Assembly: GCA_030685235.1 (NCBI GenBank)
Contig: MU839091.1
Location: 496,001-560,000, forward strand
Direction: 5' to 3'
Length of the DNA: 64,000 nt
Source of the DNA: Copromyces sp. CBS 386.78
Lineage: Eukaryota; Ascomycota; Sordariomycetes; Sordariales; Sordariaceae
The notes below the pieces were generated by a model, which made no database searches, was not told where the DNA came from, and saw nothing but the letters and a program-made list of their open reading frames with translations. The position numbers and the translations under genes are program-made. Positions 46,900 through 58,180 of the stretch are shown here, piece after piece (within the stretch, counting starts at the first letter, position 1; each line of letters begins with the position of its first letter).

Positions 46900-48174
46900 C
46901 TAGTGCTTAGCTGGCCCCTGCTCCACCTTCCTCTTCTGCGCCCTAATCTTCCAGCTCTCCTTGATCGCCGTCGCCGCAGTCAGGAGCTCCGCATCCGACA
47001 CGCCATCCTTTATACTCGCCATGACGCTCGTGACCGTACTCGTATGATTCGCCTCATTCTTGTCATCGCGGAACCTGAACAGCCGCCACCTTCCCTCGGC
47101 ATCCAGACAGCACTCCACCACGCGGTCCTGCAACGGGTCGCCCAGGGCCTTGAGCGTCTCCCACTCGTCCTCAGCCAGGTAAAGCGGATCCGGGAAAAGT
47201 TCGTATTTATTGGGTCCGTCGTTGCCGCAGAAGATGTGCAGTTCCGCTTGCGGAACAGAATCGTAATCTGTGAACTGTTCGGGAAAGTCGTCGTCGAGTT
47301 CTGCTTCCGTGGCTTGTACGAGGGGAAAATTAAGGCGCAGGCGGAAGTCGAGCGTGTTCTCGTGGGGCGCTTTCCATTTGAGAATGTGCGGGTCGGTGCC
47401 GAAGTGATAGGGCGTGGTGCGGCACGTGAAGATGAGGCCGTCGCTGTCGTGTTTCAGGGCCGGTATTACTTCGCGAAACATGGTCTCGATGCCGTACGAG
47501 AGCTCCATGCGCTTCATCTCCACCTTGAAGGCCATGAAGGGGATTTCCTGCGGGAACTGTTGGAGGAGCTTCTTGTAGGGTTCGTAGACGTAGGCGCGGA
47601 AGTAGCCGAGGCGCTTGTCGAGGGGTTTGTTGAGGAGCTCGGCTTTGTCGTCGAGCGCGAGGAGGTCAAACACCAAAAAGCGAGGCTCCTTTCGACCGTT
47701 CGTTCCCGGGACCGTGTCCATCACTAGCTCGCCGTCGATGAGGGTGCCCCGGTGGAAGGCTTGGAAGTCGTTGGGCATGGGAAAGTGCATGCTGTTGCGC
47801 GGGAGGAACCAGTAGTCGTTTTTGCGGTCGATCAGGTATTGGACTTCTTGCCCTTCTTCGTCGACCGTTAGGTAGAGGAGGTAGCGAATGCCGTCGGATT
47901 TTTCGCAGACATAGTAGCTTTTCACGACTTGGTCAGCCAGAAGTCATTACATGCACGACCGCAACAAAGGAATCTCAGCCGGGCATTTTGCTTACTCCTC
48001 TCTTCGTAGTTCCTCTAGGTGCTTGCGAGCAAAGCTAACAGGTTGTGCTCCGGGAAAGCCAATGGAACTCCTCCCTAGAATCCGGGCAACTTCTTCTCTC
48101 AGCGAAATGGCCAGTTCGCGTGGCGCTTTTATGCCAGGTTTGGCAATGTCGGCAATGGGCACTGGTTGCTCCAT
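46900..48174 (-). CDS. ceg1: mRNA guanylyltransferase (capping enzyme alpha subunit)
   Basis: The enzyme transfers GMP to the 5' diphosphate end of nascent mRNA in the nucleus. Exons on the minus strand are 48174-47996 and 47917-46900, giving 398 aa. The nucleotidyltransferase motif I is CEKSDGIRY with covalent lysine K66; further motifs are GTLIDGELVMD (III), FLVFDLLALDD (IIIa), DGLIFTCRTTPY (IV) and HILKWKAPHENTLDFRL (V). The C-terminal OB fold holds WRLFRFRDDKNEANHTSTV (VI). Frame continuity requires an acceptor read as AAAAG|C, giving EELRRED|YYVCEKSDG; the only other visible acceptor (CAAG|TCGTG) breaks the frame. This is the fungal type without a fused triphosphatase. Confidence 0.94.
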
Positions 48175-49114
48175 TGTGAAGGGCGGCAGCGAGAGCAGGT
48201 CGTGACGACTAGACGTCGACGGCAGTGATGGTTTGCGACGCTTGTCGAGGGTAGCGCTGGCTATGATCGATAGTTGTGATATGCTGTGTATTCGATTCGA
48301 AGATCGTTCCTGTAGGTCGTGTTGCGAAAAGAGGAGTCGGGATAATGCCGAGTGGTGAACAATGTACTGCAAAAGTTGTTGATCTGGTGTTGGAGGCCAC
48401 GAATTGGCAAGTCCCGTCGACGAGAACGGGTCGTCATGAACTCGGGCGTGGCGCTTATCTTATCGCATCCCCTGGACGACATGCTATAAGCCATGCCAAC
48501 CGGAACAGGGTCACCCTGAACACAGCCAGCCTTGCAGATTGCTCCAGTTAATGCATCATGGAAGGCAACCAAGCGAAGGCGAACTAACCGTAATATGTAT
48601 ACTGTTGAGGTATGTACATAAATATGTTCAAGGCAGATTCTTTATGGATAAATAAGCTATCGATTCTCAAGTCTTCAATACACACTTGCAAATGTTGAAC
48701 AACCTCGAAACCAATGCCGATCATACCTTTGTCCCAACAGTAACTATGCAAGGTACGGTGCACTGACACCTCCAGAAAGATGCCCCGAGATCCCCTGAAA
48801 GAAGTGCGGAGCATGTCCGCTGGGCGGTTTTTGCTGTCTGACAATCGAAACGCTTGAAATACAAAATAGGTACGGATATCATAAAACGAGCCTATTCCCT
48901 CTCAATGAAATCACTGTCATTATTCTTATTCTCGTCTAAAAGTGATATTTCCGCCCCGTCGTCTGCTAACGGCATCGTCATCAAGACATAAACAAGCCTT
49001 TTAACATTTCCTGAACGCCCGGAAAGTTGTTTGGTACACTTTCCACATAATATATCATTCCTCGGGACGTTTGATATGAACCCATCGACTCCGAGAACGA
49101 ACCACCTTGTCCGA
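48175..49114. promoter_or_regulatory. Same-strand spacer between SNX41 and capping enzyme
   Basis: It contains the capping-enzyme promoter and the SNX41 3' end. Small frames on both strands have no motif support; nothing else was recognised. Confidence 0.5.
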
Positions 49115-51281
49115 CTAAGACTCGTTGATCTTGTTGACCTCGGCCTTTGCTTCCTCCCAAGTCTCCTGATTCTTCTTTGCCCATTCGATCTGGCTCTTGG
49201 CATATGCCAGCTATAACCCAAGTTAGCAATTTCTCATGGAATACTGTAGACCAAGCTTGTCTTACTTACCATGTACCGCTTGAGGTCATCCTCCTTCTCG
49301 CGCTGAAACCTCTTGAGATCCTTGAGAACGCTTGCGCTGGCATCCTTGACATCCTTGGCCGATGCAATCTGTGCTTGCTCCAGTTGCACGATTGATTCCC
49401 TGGTCTTTCCAATAGTGTCACGCCGTGTCCGTTCAGGATCAACGTCCACCACTCCTTGAACTGCGTGCCGAATTGGTCCAAAGATCTTGTTCGTAATAGA
49501 AGTGCTCGCTGCCTTCTTATGACCCGGGCTACCTCCTGTCCGCTCTGGCGACCCGATCTTAGCTGATGGTGCCTGGGAGAAATCGCCGTGCGTGGGAGGA
49601 AAATCCGAATCGATAGATGCAGTGTCCTCGCCACTCCCGTCCCTACGGTGTTGCGCCGGTGGTTCCCTCCTAGGGGGCTGGATCTGCTGGCTACTGCTGA
49701 GATATTGATCGATCCTCCTAGCCTCTGCCTCACTCCTCTCTAGCGATTCCAACAGCGCTCTCTTCTTGTTGAGTTCATCCGTTGTCATCTCTTGTTGGAC
49801 CCTCTTGAGAACCCTATAGCGCAGCACGTTCCGTACAACCCCAGCAAACTGCGCATTTTCCCGCATCGGTTCGGCAAAACTGGCGCTCAACGAGGTGGAA
49901 AGCTCTTCCGTGGCAATGTATGACGAGTCTGCCGCCTGTCCAACCCTCTCGATGGCCGCCGAAACTGTAGGTGCCGTCTCGGACAAAGCAAAGGCATTGT
50001 ATCGAGCGCCGAGTTCTGAAAGGTCTGAAGCCAACGAAGACAGATGGTTCAGCGTGCGGCGGTTCACCTTCTCTATCGGTCCAGTGAGTAACGATTCGAG
50101 GTCCTTGATGGAGGTCTCAAAGGCAATGAAATAGGCGTCCAAGTCTTGCTCGGTAAGGACATTGGCGTCAGGCGGAAACCGAGCAAGGGACCCAGGTGCA
50201 GCACTGTCGAGAGATTGTGCCGGCAACGTCTTCAACTTGGCCGAGCTACTTGGCACAGGAAGAAAATTATGTCCAGGAGTCGGGTTCGCAGGATCCAAGG
50301 GAGGCGCCTTCAAGATCTGCTTCGGGATAGAGGACACGGGATGCGAATGAAGAACCTCCGTCTTTAACTACGTTAGCTAAATGATTTGCTGCGTATCGAA
50401 AGGCCTTGCAACTTACCCAGCTCGAGTTTGGATCCAGGAATCGCCACCATACACCATCGGTGCGAACCTGCTCCATGCGTCTACACCGGTTTAAGAAAAC
50501 AGCAAGCATGCGCTTTCGTAGATCGATGATCTGCTGGTCTTGTTTGGCATTTGTTGGGTTGGCAGCATAATCAGCCATAGTATGCTTCTCTGGTATGGGG
50601 GGAATGACCAGAGTAGGGTGCAGTCTCGTAAGGGCGTCTCTTAGCGAGGCAAACTCGGAGTATCGCCGGCGAACGGTCAGGTCCTAGGCAGAGAGATTGG
50701 TTAGCGAACACAGTGCCAGCTAGTCGAGGGAAGTCGAACCTTACTCCAGTCTTAATGGTATACACAATGAATCTTCCGCCACTCTCCTGGCTTTTGCCTG
50801 CTTCAGTAATCAAAATGGGTAGCTCGGGATTTTCGTAGAGCATCTGTTCGATCCTGCTGTCATAGCCACCTGGCTTACGCCGTGGTACGAGCTCGCCGTG
50901 GGCTTGGTCATCCGCCTCGTCATCGGTCGCAACATCGCTTGCTTCTCCATGGTAACTGGGACCTGGTACCTCGTCGTCACCAGCATCCGAGGGCGTCAGG
51001 GGAGCATCGTAGCGAGCATCATGCGGTGTTGGGAAGCGAGCGTCTACGGAATCTATCAAGGACCAGTCGGTATCAGCGTCATCATCGTCATCGGCAAAAT
51101 CGCCCAGGGATATATCATCCAACTCGTCGTCCATGGCTGATGGACACCAGGCTCAGAATGAGCTGTCAAGATGGTAGAACTCACAGTCGCGAGCGGTCGG
51201 AGAAGCGGGATTGGTTGAGGAAGCAAAAGAGTCACGGCGCTCAAAGCTCCCATAAGGGTTGTTGTCCTCGTCGTTCCACAT
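49115..51281 (-). CDS. snx41: Sorting nexin-41 (PX-BAR)
   Basis: Snx41 pairs with Atg20/Snx42 in endosome-to-Golgi retrieval and selective autophagy. Five exons on the minus strand, 51281-51185, 51136-50745, 50683-50417, 50361-49270 and 49210-49115, give 647 aa. The N-terminus MWNDEDNNPYGSFERRDSF is a known signature of fungal Snx41; the first intron then joins to SMDDELDD. An acidic region precedes the PX domain with the PI3P-binding RRRYSEFASL, followed by PPIPEKHTM. The C-terminal BAR-like helical region includes VLTEQDLDAYFIAFETSIKD and the final exon LAYAKSQIEWAKKNQETWEE. The fourth exon could start at either of two in-frame AG sites; TTAAAG|ACG was chosen (gives WTEVLHSHP). Confidence 0.93.
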
Positions 51282-53003
51282 GACGCAACGTTCCTTTCTG
51301 GACTTGAGCGGACGGTGGCAGGAGAGTCAGAGAGTTGACAGGACGGCGCAGAGTCTAGAACCCGAGACGGGATGTGGCAAGCAATTGGAGCGGGGTGAGA
51401 GACGAAGGTATGTATGCAGACAAGAGACGCGGGTTCGCGGGACCAGGACCAGCACAATGGCGGGGTTTCGAGACCAGAGACCGATGGCGGATTTGGCAGA
51501 CGGCTATGTTGAGCGCCACAGACGGGAGTCGCGAATAGAGGTAAACGCTGAAAAAGCTAAACGGAGTCCAAGAGATGGGGATGGCGCATATGTGTAAGTA
51601 TGAGTGGACGTATGATGATCACAAGAGCTTCTGTTTGGTTTGGTTGGATACCTTAACCGACGCGGACAGATATCGGGAGGTTGACGATGGAGAGGGATCA
51701 GGATTGGATGGTATGGAGAGTAAAATGGTGAGAGGTTGTTCTTTCTCAAGAAGTTCCAGTTGTTGCTGCCATGGTCCAAGTTCAGTTCATTTCATGCACT
51801 TGTATCATCCAGGGCGGCGGCTCTGGCGCAGCTCGGCGGGCAGCGGGCAGCTCACCCAGCTCAGCCCAGGAATGACGACTACGGTATGTACAGCGCTGCA
51901 CGGACTTGGCACAGAGGTAGGTATCCATGTACACTACACTGAAGGCATCCGCTTACATAAGGTAGTGGGACACAGGACGATGACCGGCCGTCTTGTTCAA
52001 GATTGACTCTTCCTCACAGCCCTCCCTCGTGCCTCCCCTACCTCTGTTATACTAGGCATCTTCGAGTCCAGTTCCTTGAAATTCCTTTCCACATCCGGCT
52101 TGACTCATTCATGTGTTTGATCTTGTCTTTGAGGTTTCTGCTGTAGTCCTGTCAGGCGCCTCATTAAAATTCCGGTTGATCTTGCGCTCGATTTATTGGC
52201 CACTTTCACCACTGTCAGCGGCCTAGGCCCGCGCGACTATCCAAACGACTTTTTCTTTTTCCGTTAGGATATACTACCTCGAGACTGCGGTACCGTATCT
52301 CTAGGCTAACATGTTCTTCTTTTCTACCTACGCAACGCACATCGCGTTGGGTCACCATTCCAGGTTCCTCTTTTCTGAATGGACAAGATATCCACTATCA
52401 AAAAGGCAGTGGTAGGTACCGTATGTACCTTCCCGTCTCTTGGGAAGCTGTTCTTCAACCGTACCTTCCTTCAGGTTGCGGCAGGGTTTTCAAGAGCGAC
52501 AACATGGAAACTCTTTCCGTCAACTGAACATCTCTTTACAACTTTCTTCACTTTTCTCCCCGTCTCTTCCGTTCATATGGCTTCACTTTACTCTGCTGCA
52601 CCACCACCACCACCACTCACAATACCACTTGCAAGGTTCAAGTCTCGTTGTCCCGTTACTCCTGCGCGTATCCTGCACTCGCTCCGGCTCCAAGACGTCC
52701 TCGGGAGACGGCTCGTCACATATTGCCCCAAGATTCCGTCACCAGCCATCCGACAAACGACTGGCGACATTCTCGCGTACAAGGCTGGGCTGCTCTATCC
52801 GGTTGACTCTGCCCAGTCAACCTCAATGGGAAACGTCTTATTTGCAGTGGTCTGTAGCTGAGGTCTGCCTGCCTGGCTCCAGTAAAGCCCATCTACCCCA
52901 CTCTCGCTGCCGGTGGAACCTAAAGGTGGTCTAAGCCAACAAGATTACCCTTCAGCCCAAGCTCTTCATCCTGTTCTCAGGCTTATCACATATAAAAAGC
53001 ACC
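51282..53003. promoter_or_regulatory. Divergent interval between SNX41 and dsRNA-binding protein gene
   Basis: About 1.7 kb. A TATAAAAAG box lies at about 52991, only 13 bases before the downstream start, so it is probably not the working TATA. Two overlapping frames of about 160 codons at 52379-52934 have no recognisable motifs and are more likely leader sequence. TAGGTAGGTA-type motifs lie near 51916 and 52410. Confidence 0.5.
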
Positions 53004-54327
53004 ATGTCCGACTCCGACTCTCAGTCCAATAAACGAAAGCATCTCTCAACACATTTTTATCCCCACCGGCAAGAACCACCAAAGCGAAGCAGGCAAGGAC
53101 CTAACGGGGCAACAGCAAGCCTCTTCACAACCATGGCCACTCGCCAAACCAATGCTGCCGGAGCGGCCATCTTCGACGAGCCTGTCTCATACCTGGACCT
53201 CAAGGCCTGGATCGCCGAACAGGAAGCGCTACCCCAGCCAGAGCCACTCACTGACGTCCAAAAGAGAGCCATTCTGGACCTGAAGAAGTCCATCGTCAAG
53301 ACGAAGCAGAGTTTTGACATCGACGACGCCGATTGGATCTCTCTACTCATGCGTAAGTCTATACCTTTGTTTCTCTACAGGCTCCTAGAACTACTTATTA
53401 ATGCACCATACAGGATACCGGGATGCCCACCAAGCTGAAGGATGCACCGTCGAATTCAATGATAACCACCAGAATCAAGTCGGTAAGGTCGGCTTCATGT
53501 GCTTTGTCTCACTTTCAGTAACCAGCGACTGGGAGCCGATACTCTTCCCCAGCAAAGAGAATGGCATATTAGTGGACAGCACTACCGGAGCACCTTATGT
53601 ACCGCACTTTTCCAAGAAAAAGGACGCAAAACGGTACGCAGCCAAATGCGCTATCGAGTGGCTCATGTATCAAAGGTACATGCCCTCGGATTGCCAAAAC
53701 GTGACTTTCAAGGCAAAGTCTGGGCAATCTAAGCAACAGCCTCGAGTTCCAGGTGTGGTCCCTTCGGTCATTACTCCCCAGAAGACACCTACGGCACCGG
53801 TCAACACCAATGGACTCGCTAATGGTACTGGCGCCGTGTCTGCCCCCATCTCCATCCCCGCCACGCCATCGCCTCCCGCAAACGGGGAGTCGGAATCAAA
53901 CAACGGTAGCAATGGTGCCTCTCTAAACCCAGATGCCGTGAGTAACTCCGAGAACTCATTGGCACCTTATCTTGCCAAACCACCTCCGCCTCCTCCGCGT
54001 AGGAAAGTCGTCGACAACCTTCTTGATATTGACGTCCATGACGATAGTATCTCGGTCCACCAACGAGTATCGGTGATGGCCAACAGACTGGGAATGACTT
54101 GCCCGGAAGTCAGAGTGGAACTGATCCCTGATACTCAGAGCATGTATCGCGGACGGGCCATCTTTCCGATCGAGGCCGGGCCGATACCGGAGCATGTCGG
54201 GCGAGTGGACAGCGGTTATATGAAGCAGCCCACCAAGGAGATGGTGGGCGAGCAAGTGCTGGAATTTTTGTTCCAACTTGAGCAGATACGGCTTGCGGAG
54301 CTCGATTCTATCATTGCGGATGACTGA
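53004..54327 (+). CDS. Protein with two double-stranded-RNA-binding-like domains
   Basis: Exons are 53004-53352 and 53414-54327, giving 420 aa. After a basic start (SNKRKHLSTHFYPHRQEPPK), residues about 108-205 form a dsRBD-like fold: helix 1 DWISLLMRYRDAHQ (split by the intron), strand VEFNDNH, strands with VGFMCFVSLSV, and a typical basic helix 2, KKKDAKRYAAKCAIEWLMYQ. A Thr/Pro/Asn/Ser linker follows, then a second similar alpha-beta unit at about 325-410 (VHQRVSVMANRLGMTCPEVR to EQVLEFLFQLEQIR), with fewer basic residues in its last helix. No catalytic domain is visible. dsRBDs usually bind dsRNA, so a role in RNA silencing or RNA processing is a reasonable guess but unproven. Confidence 0.78.
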
Positions 54328-54925
54328 AGTCATGGAGCGTGAATGCCGTGGTGTCAGGCAGAACAAGAAAGTTTGTCATGGGATTTCTGGTTGGGAGCGC
54401 ACAATTCGTGGTGCCACCTCGGTCGTTCTGTGGGTTAGCTCTCGTGGACCATGAAAGGGACATTGTGAAAGCATCTGGCAAAACCACAATCACGTATGGA
54501 GGGCAATTTCCCGTCGCAGAGCGGATTTTGAAGTGATGGGCTGCCTGTAGGTGGGATGAGGATGGTGCCGCCCGCGGTATAGATACCATCCCACAAGTCT
54601 ACTGTGGACATCCCTCCTCGAACGTACGGGTGAATCGTCGATCGCCATTGTTTAAGGTAGCATGAGAGCAGCGAAGGAACTGTAAGACTTCTGATCAGCG
54701 AAATAGTTGTTCAGTTATGAGCGTTAGGACTCAGTGACAGTAACAAATAGGACCACAGGCAGCCATAGTTTCCTATTGCTTGTGGTGCAAATACCGCACC
54801 GCATCGATCAATGCATCAATGCAATCCTACACCGTGGTCCATTACCAAGATCAACGCCTTGCCAGATAGCATCTCAACCACTAGGATTACTTAATAAGTA
54901 GAAATTCGACCGTGTTCGCTCCACA
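54328..54925. other. Convergent 3' interval between dsRBD gene and TBC gene
   Basis: Tail-to-tail spacer of 598 bases. No gene, RNA or striking repeat was recognised. Confidence 0.6.
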
Positions 54926-55408
54926 TCACCTCCCCGGCTCAACCTCACCTTCTCCTCCCAACCCTCCAGGTCCTTTCGACCCTTCTTCCTCCGCCTTCCC
55001 ATCACTCCTTTCCTTCTCTTTACCAGTCCTCGAAATAACCTCCAACCCAAAAATCCCATCTCCCAACGGCCCCGTTCCGTGAAGTCCCAACTTATTCCTT
55101 CCAGCCCCATCTTCACCGTCTTCGCCAAAAAGAAACGCATTACGTTCCCTTGAGGCGTTACTCATCCTGTGACTCTTCCCCAAGCTCTTTTTTCTGGGTT
55201 TCTTTTTGGTTTCTACGACTTTAGCCAGAGCGGAGTGGCTAGAAGAGCTTGCGAATTCTGGAAAGGCGACCGTCGGTGAACGGGGTGGTGGGAAGGGACT
55301 TGTGTGTAACGTTGGGGAGAGAGATGAGGTGGTGCTATCTTCTGGTTCGAGCATCCAGGCAAAGGAGGAATGGGCTATTGTTGAGCGGGTGGGGAGGGGT
55401 TGAGGACG

Positions 55409-55441
<33 letters not shown>

Positions 55442-57761
55442 TTCTTGGGTTTCGGGGTGGGTTGTTATAGGTGGTGGTGGTGGTGACGATTGTGTTTGTT
55501 CGGTGGGGTTTATTGAGGGCGGTGATGATGGTTTTTGGATCACGGGAGATGACGAGAGGTCGGTTTTGGGTTTGTCTATGGTGTTGTTTTCGGGTGTGAT
55601 CGTCTCCGTTGGGGTCTTGGGAGGTCCATCCACTTCAGCTTCCGATGTTGTTCCTGCCCCTGGTGCAGATGGGAGGGTGGTGATAGTTGACGCCTGCGAT
55701 ATGCTAACCTCCCCTTCCGCTTCTGCTTCCGGTCCCTCTTCCTCCACGACCGACGAAGTCATCACCACGGGTGTCGTATCCAGTGCAACCGTTGGTGCCC
55801 TTGGATCACCGCTGCCTCTGTGATGAGAAGGTGAGAGGCTGAGAGCGTTGAAAGCCGGGGCCGAAGCCGAAGGAGGTGGAGACGACGGTGCTTGCTGCTC
55901 ACCCTCAGTAGCAGACTGAGACTCGTCCAAATCAGGCAGTATCAGCGATGAATCCTCCAAACACGCTTTAACAAACTGAACCCTCGCCGCAGCAATCTCC
56001 ACCGTTTCGACGTGCTTCTCCTTATCGGCTGATTCCCCTAATCCTGAAGCGGCGAGTTGTTTGAGACTAGTAATCGACTCATCCAACATGGCAGCTAACT
56101 GTCGATTCCTTCTTTGCATGCTCGTGACCGTGTGTTGTGGCGGGTGGTAGATCTGATTCTGGTACCCGTCTCGCAAAGAGCCGCGGCCTGCTGGGGTCCT
56201 ACTACCAGACGAACGGGCTTCCTGCAGACCCTTCTTGATCTCGCCCATGGCGTCCCGTACGGCTTGGTTGATGCCTAGCTTCTCGCCGCGTTCCATCATG
56301 TTCTTAGCAGCGCCGGAGAGAAGGGCTTCGACGCCTCCGGGTTGTTGTAAGGAGGAAAGGGGTGAGCGGGCTCCGAGGGTTCGTTGGCGTAAGCTTCCGA
56401 AGCCGCTGTGTTTGGAGGGAGAGGCTAGTGGTTGAGGAAGGGGACCTGGGCTGGTGACTGAAGGAGGAGCTGCTGAAGGTGATGGGAGTGGGTGCTTTCC
56501 GGTGTGTTTGAAGATGATGGTGGCGCCGCCAGCTGGGTTAGGGTGGTCTCGTATGTATAAGGCATCGTCGACAAAGGTGTGAGGGCCTTGTGATTCTGGA
56601 GGGACTGGGTAGCGGAGGAGGAGTTGTAAGGCCATGGCGTAGTCTGATTCGAGTACTGTGGTTTGGTTTGGTGTCAGCTTGCTCAGTTCGGCATGGAATG
56701 TGAAGTGACAAAAAAGTGGTCTCACATGTCCATCGGATTCTCAGTAGCATGGCTACACAGATCAGATCTATCAGATCCAACTTCGGGTCGAGAGCAAAAA
56801 TAGTGTCCCATAATACAAGTAACTGTTCGAAAGGAAACTCTCTGCCGAACAAAAGGCGGATCCAACGAATGAGGAATATCTGAGGAAGAATCTCAATCTC
56901 CTTCAGATGGCTTGCAAGTTCAGGATCCACCTGCATGAGCAGCTCGTCGTGGATGTGCCTACTCTTCTCGACGATGGTGTTTTGTTCGCCTGTTTTATCA
57001 TTGCCCACTTCGTAAAAGGCGCTTGCACGCGCCATGAGCATCGAGAAAATAGTGTAAGCGTCGTGTTCGACGTATGTCGAGTCCAACATGTCAAGCATAA
57101 GAGGGTCGACCTCCTCCTCCTCCTCGTCGGCTGCCACCGTCTTTCGGTCCAGAGCGTCCTGGGTGAGGACATGAACAATAGGGGCGAGAAGTTCGTGCAT
57201 CCCCTGGCGATAGCCACCCACGCCAGGATTGAGCTTACAGTAGAGGAACAGGATATCAAGGATCATGGCCTGGACATGGTCTTGGTGATAAAGGGGATGA
57301 TCCGGAAGCCGCTGGACGTCCTGCAGGATTTCGGACCGGATAAGCTCATCTTTGCGCACAAGTTCCCAAGGCGAGTCCGGGTCGTCGGCAAGAGGATCAA
57401 CTGGTAGCTCAGCCAGCAGCTCGGGGTGCTTGATGAAGCGAAGATGCTTCTCGTGGATGGAAGTATATGCGTTGCGACATCCGCTCAATGTCTCGGCCCA
57501 CTTTTCAGTTGGCGAGTCTCGAAAGAGAAGGAGGATCTTCCAGCAGACGGAGCGACATCCTGTTAGGCATGGGCTGTCTTGTGGGTGGTGCTTGATGGCC
57601 TGCTGGAGATCCAAGAAGCTGGAGGGCTTGGAGCTATATCGGAGTGTCTCTTCCCATCTTGACCTGAGGACAGGTCAGTGTTTGGCAGGCCGATGGTCTA
57701 CGGAGAGGTCATGTAGAGACACTGTGATAAAAACATACTTTTCTTCAGACAATGGTCTCAT
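54926..57761 (-). CDS. TBC-domain Rab GTPase-activating protein, TBC1D5-like
   Basis: Exons on the minus strand are 57761-57739, 57663-56726 and 56655-54926, giving 896 aa. The TBC domain (about residues 10-325) has GCRSVCWKILL, the IxxDxxR box as ILQDVQR with arginine finger R126, and the glutamine finger YRQGM (Q161) followed by HELLAPIVHVL, the TBC1D5-like sequence. Both catalytic fingers are intact, so activity is expected. TBC1D5 relatives inactivate Rab7 on endosomes and bind retromer and Atg proteins. The second splice joins RIRWT to LLESDYAMALQ. The C-terminal half is long and disordered, with about ten consecutive glutamines, and contains SSGSRTPAGRGSLRDGYQNQ. The tiny first exon (MRPLSEEK) rests on phase and splice sites only. 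Confidence 0.9.
55408..55440 (-). repeat. (GTT)11 / CAA microsatellite in the TBC gene
   Basis: Read on the coding (minus) strand it gives about ten glutamines in the disordered tail. It is a second, shorter CAA-type tract in this window. Confidence 0.9.
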
Positions 57762-58022
57762 GACTTGAGCGACGGTGTGACGTCGTTGATGGGGCAGCCC
57801 AATATCCCCCCAACTTGCTTTCCGAGTACGTCGGCCGATGTGGCTCAGTGATGCTATTCAGGAGTTGCTTGTTGTTGTTGACAAAACGGTTGGTTAGGGT
57901 TGTAAATGTCGAGCAGTGTATATAACAGACGCCATCAAAGATGCTGTTGAGCTGTGAGAAAGATGAGACGGAAGACAAGAATGTCCCCGTCGTCAGTGAA
58001 GGCTTGATGGTAGAGGGTGGTA
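57762..58022. promoter_or_regulatory. TBC gene promoter remnant, left of the transposon
   Basis: Only about 260 bases lie between the TBC start codon and the transposon. A telobox-like GGTTAGGGTT occurs near 57890. The target-site TA is at 58021-58022. Confidence 0.5.
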
Positions 58023-58055
58023 CAGTGGGTGCCACAAATAAACGCCCCGCACTTT
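58023..58055 (+). repeat. Left terminal inverted repeat
   Basis: Thirty-three bases matching the reverse complement of 59386-59418 with two mismatches. It starts directly after the TA target site. Confidence 0.95.
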
Positions 58056-58180
58056 TTTTTCAGAAATCCCGTACCATCACCTCCTTTCTTTCCAAATACC
58101 TCACAACCACATTTCTTAGTAAAAACAGCTCAAAACTAGTTATCTGGTACTTAAGATAATTGGGAAAAAGATAGCCGATT

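Noticed and set aside
52379..52934. Two overlapping open frames of about 160 codons upstream of the dsRBD gene
   Set aside because: No family motifs, two competing frames over the same DNA, Pro/Ser-rich; more likely leader sequence.
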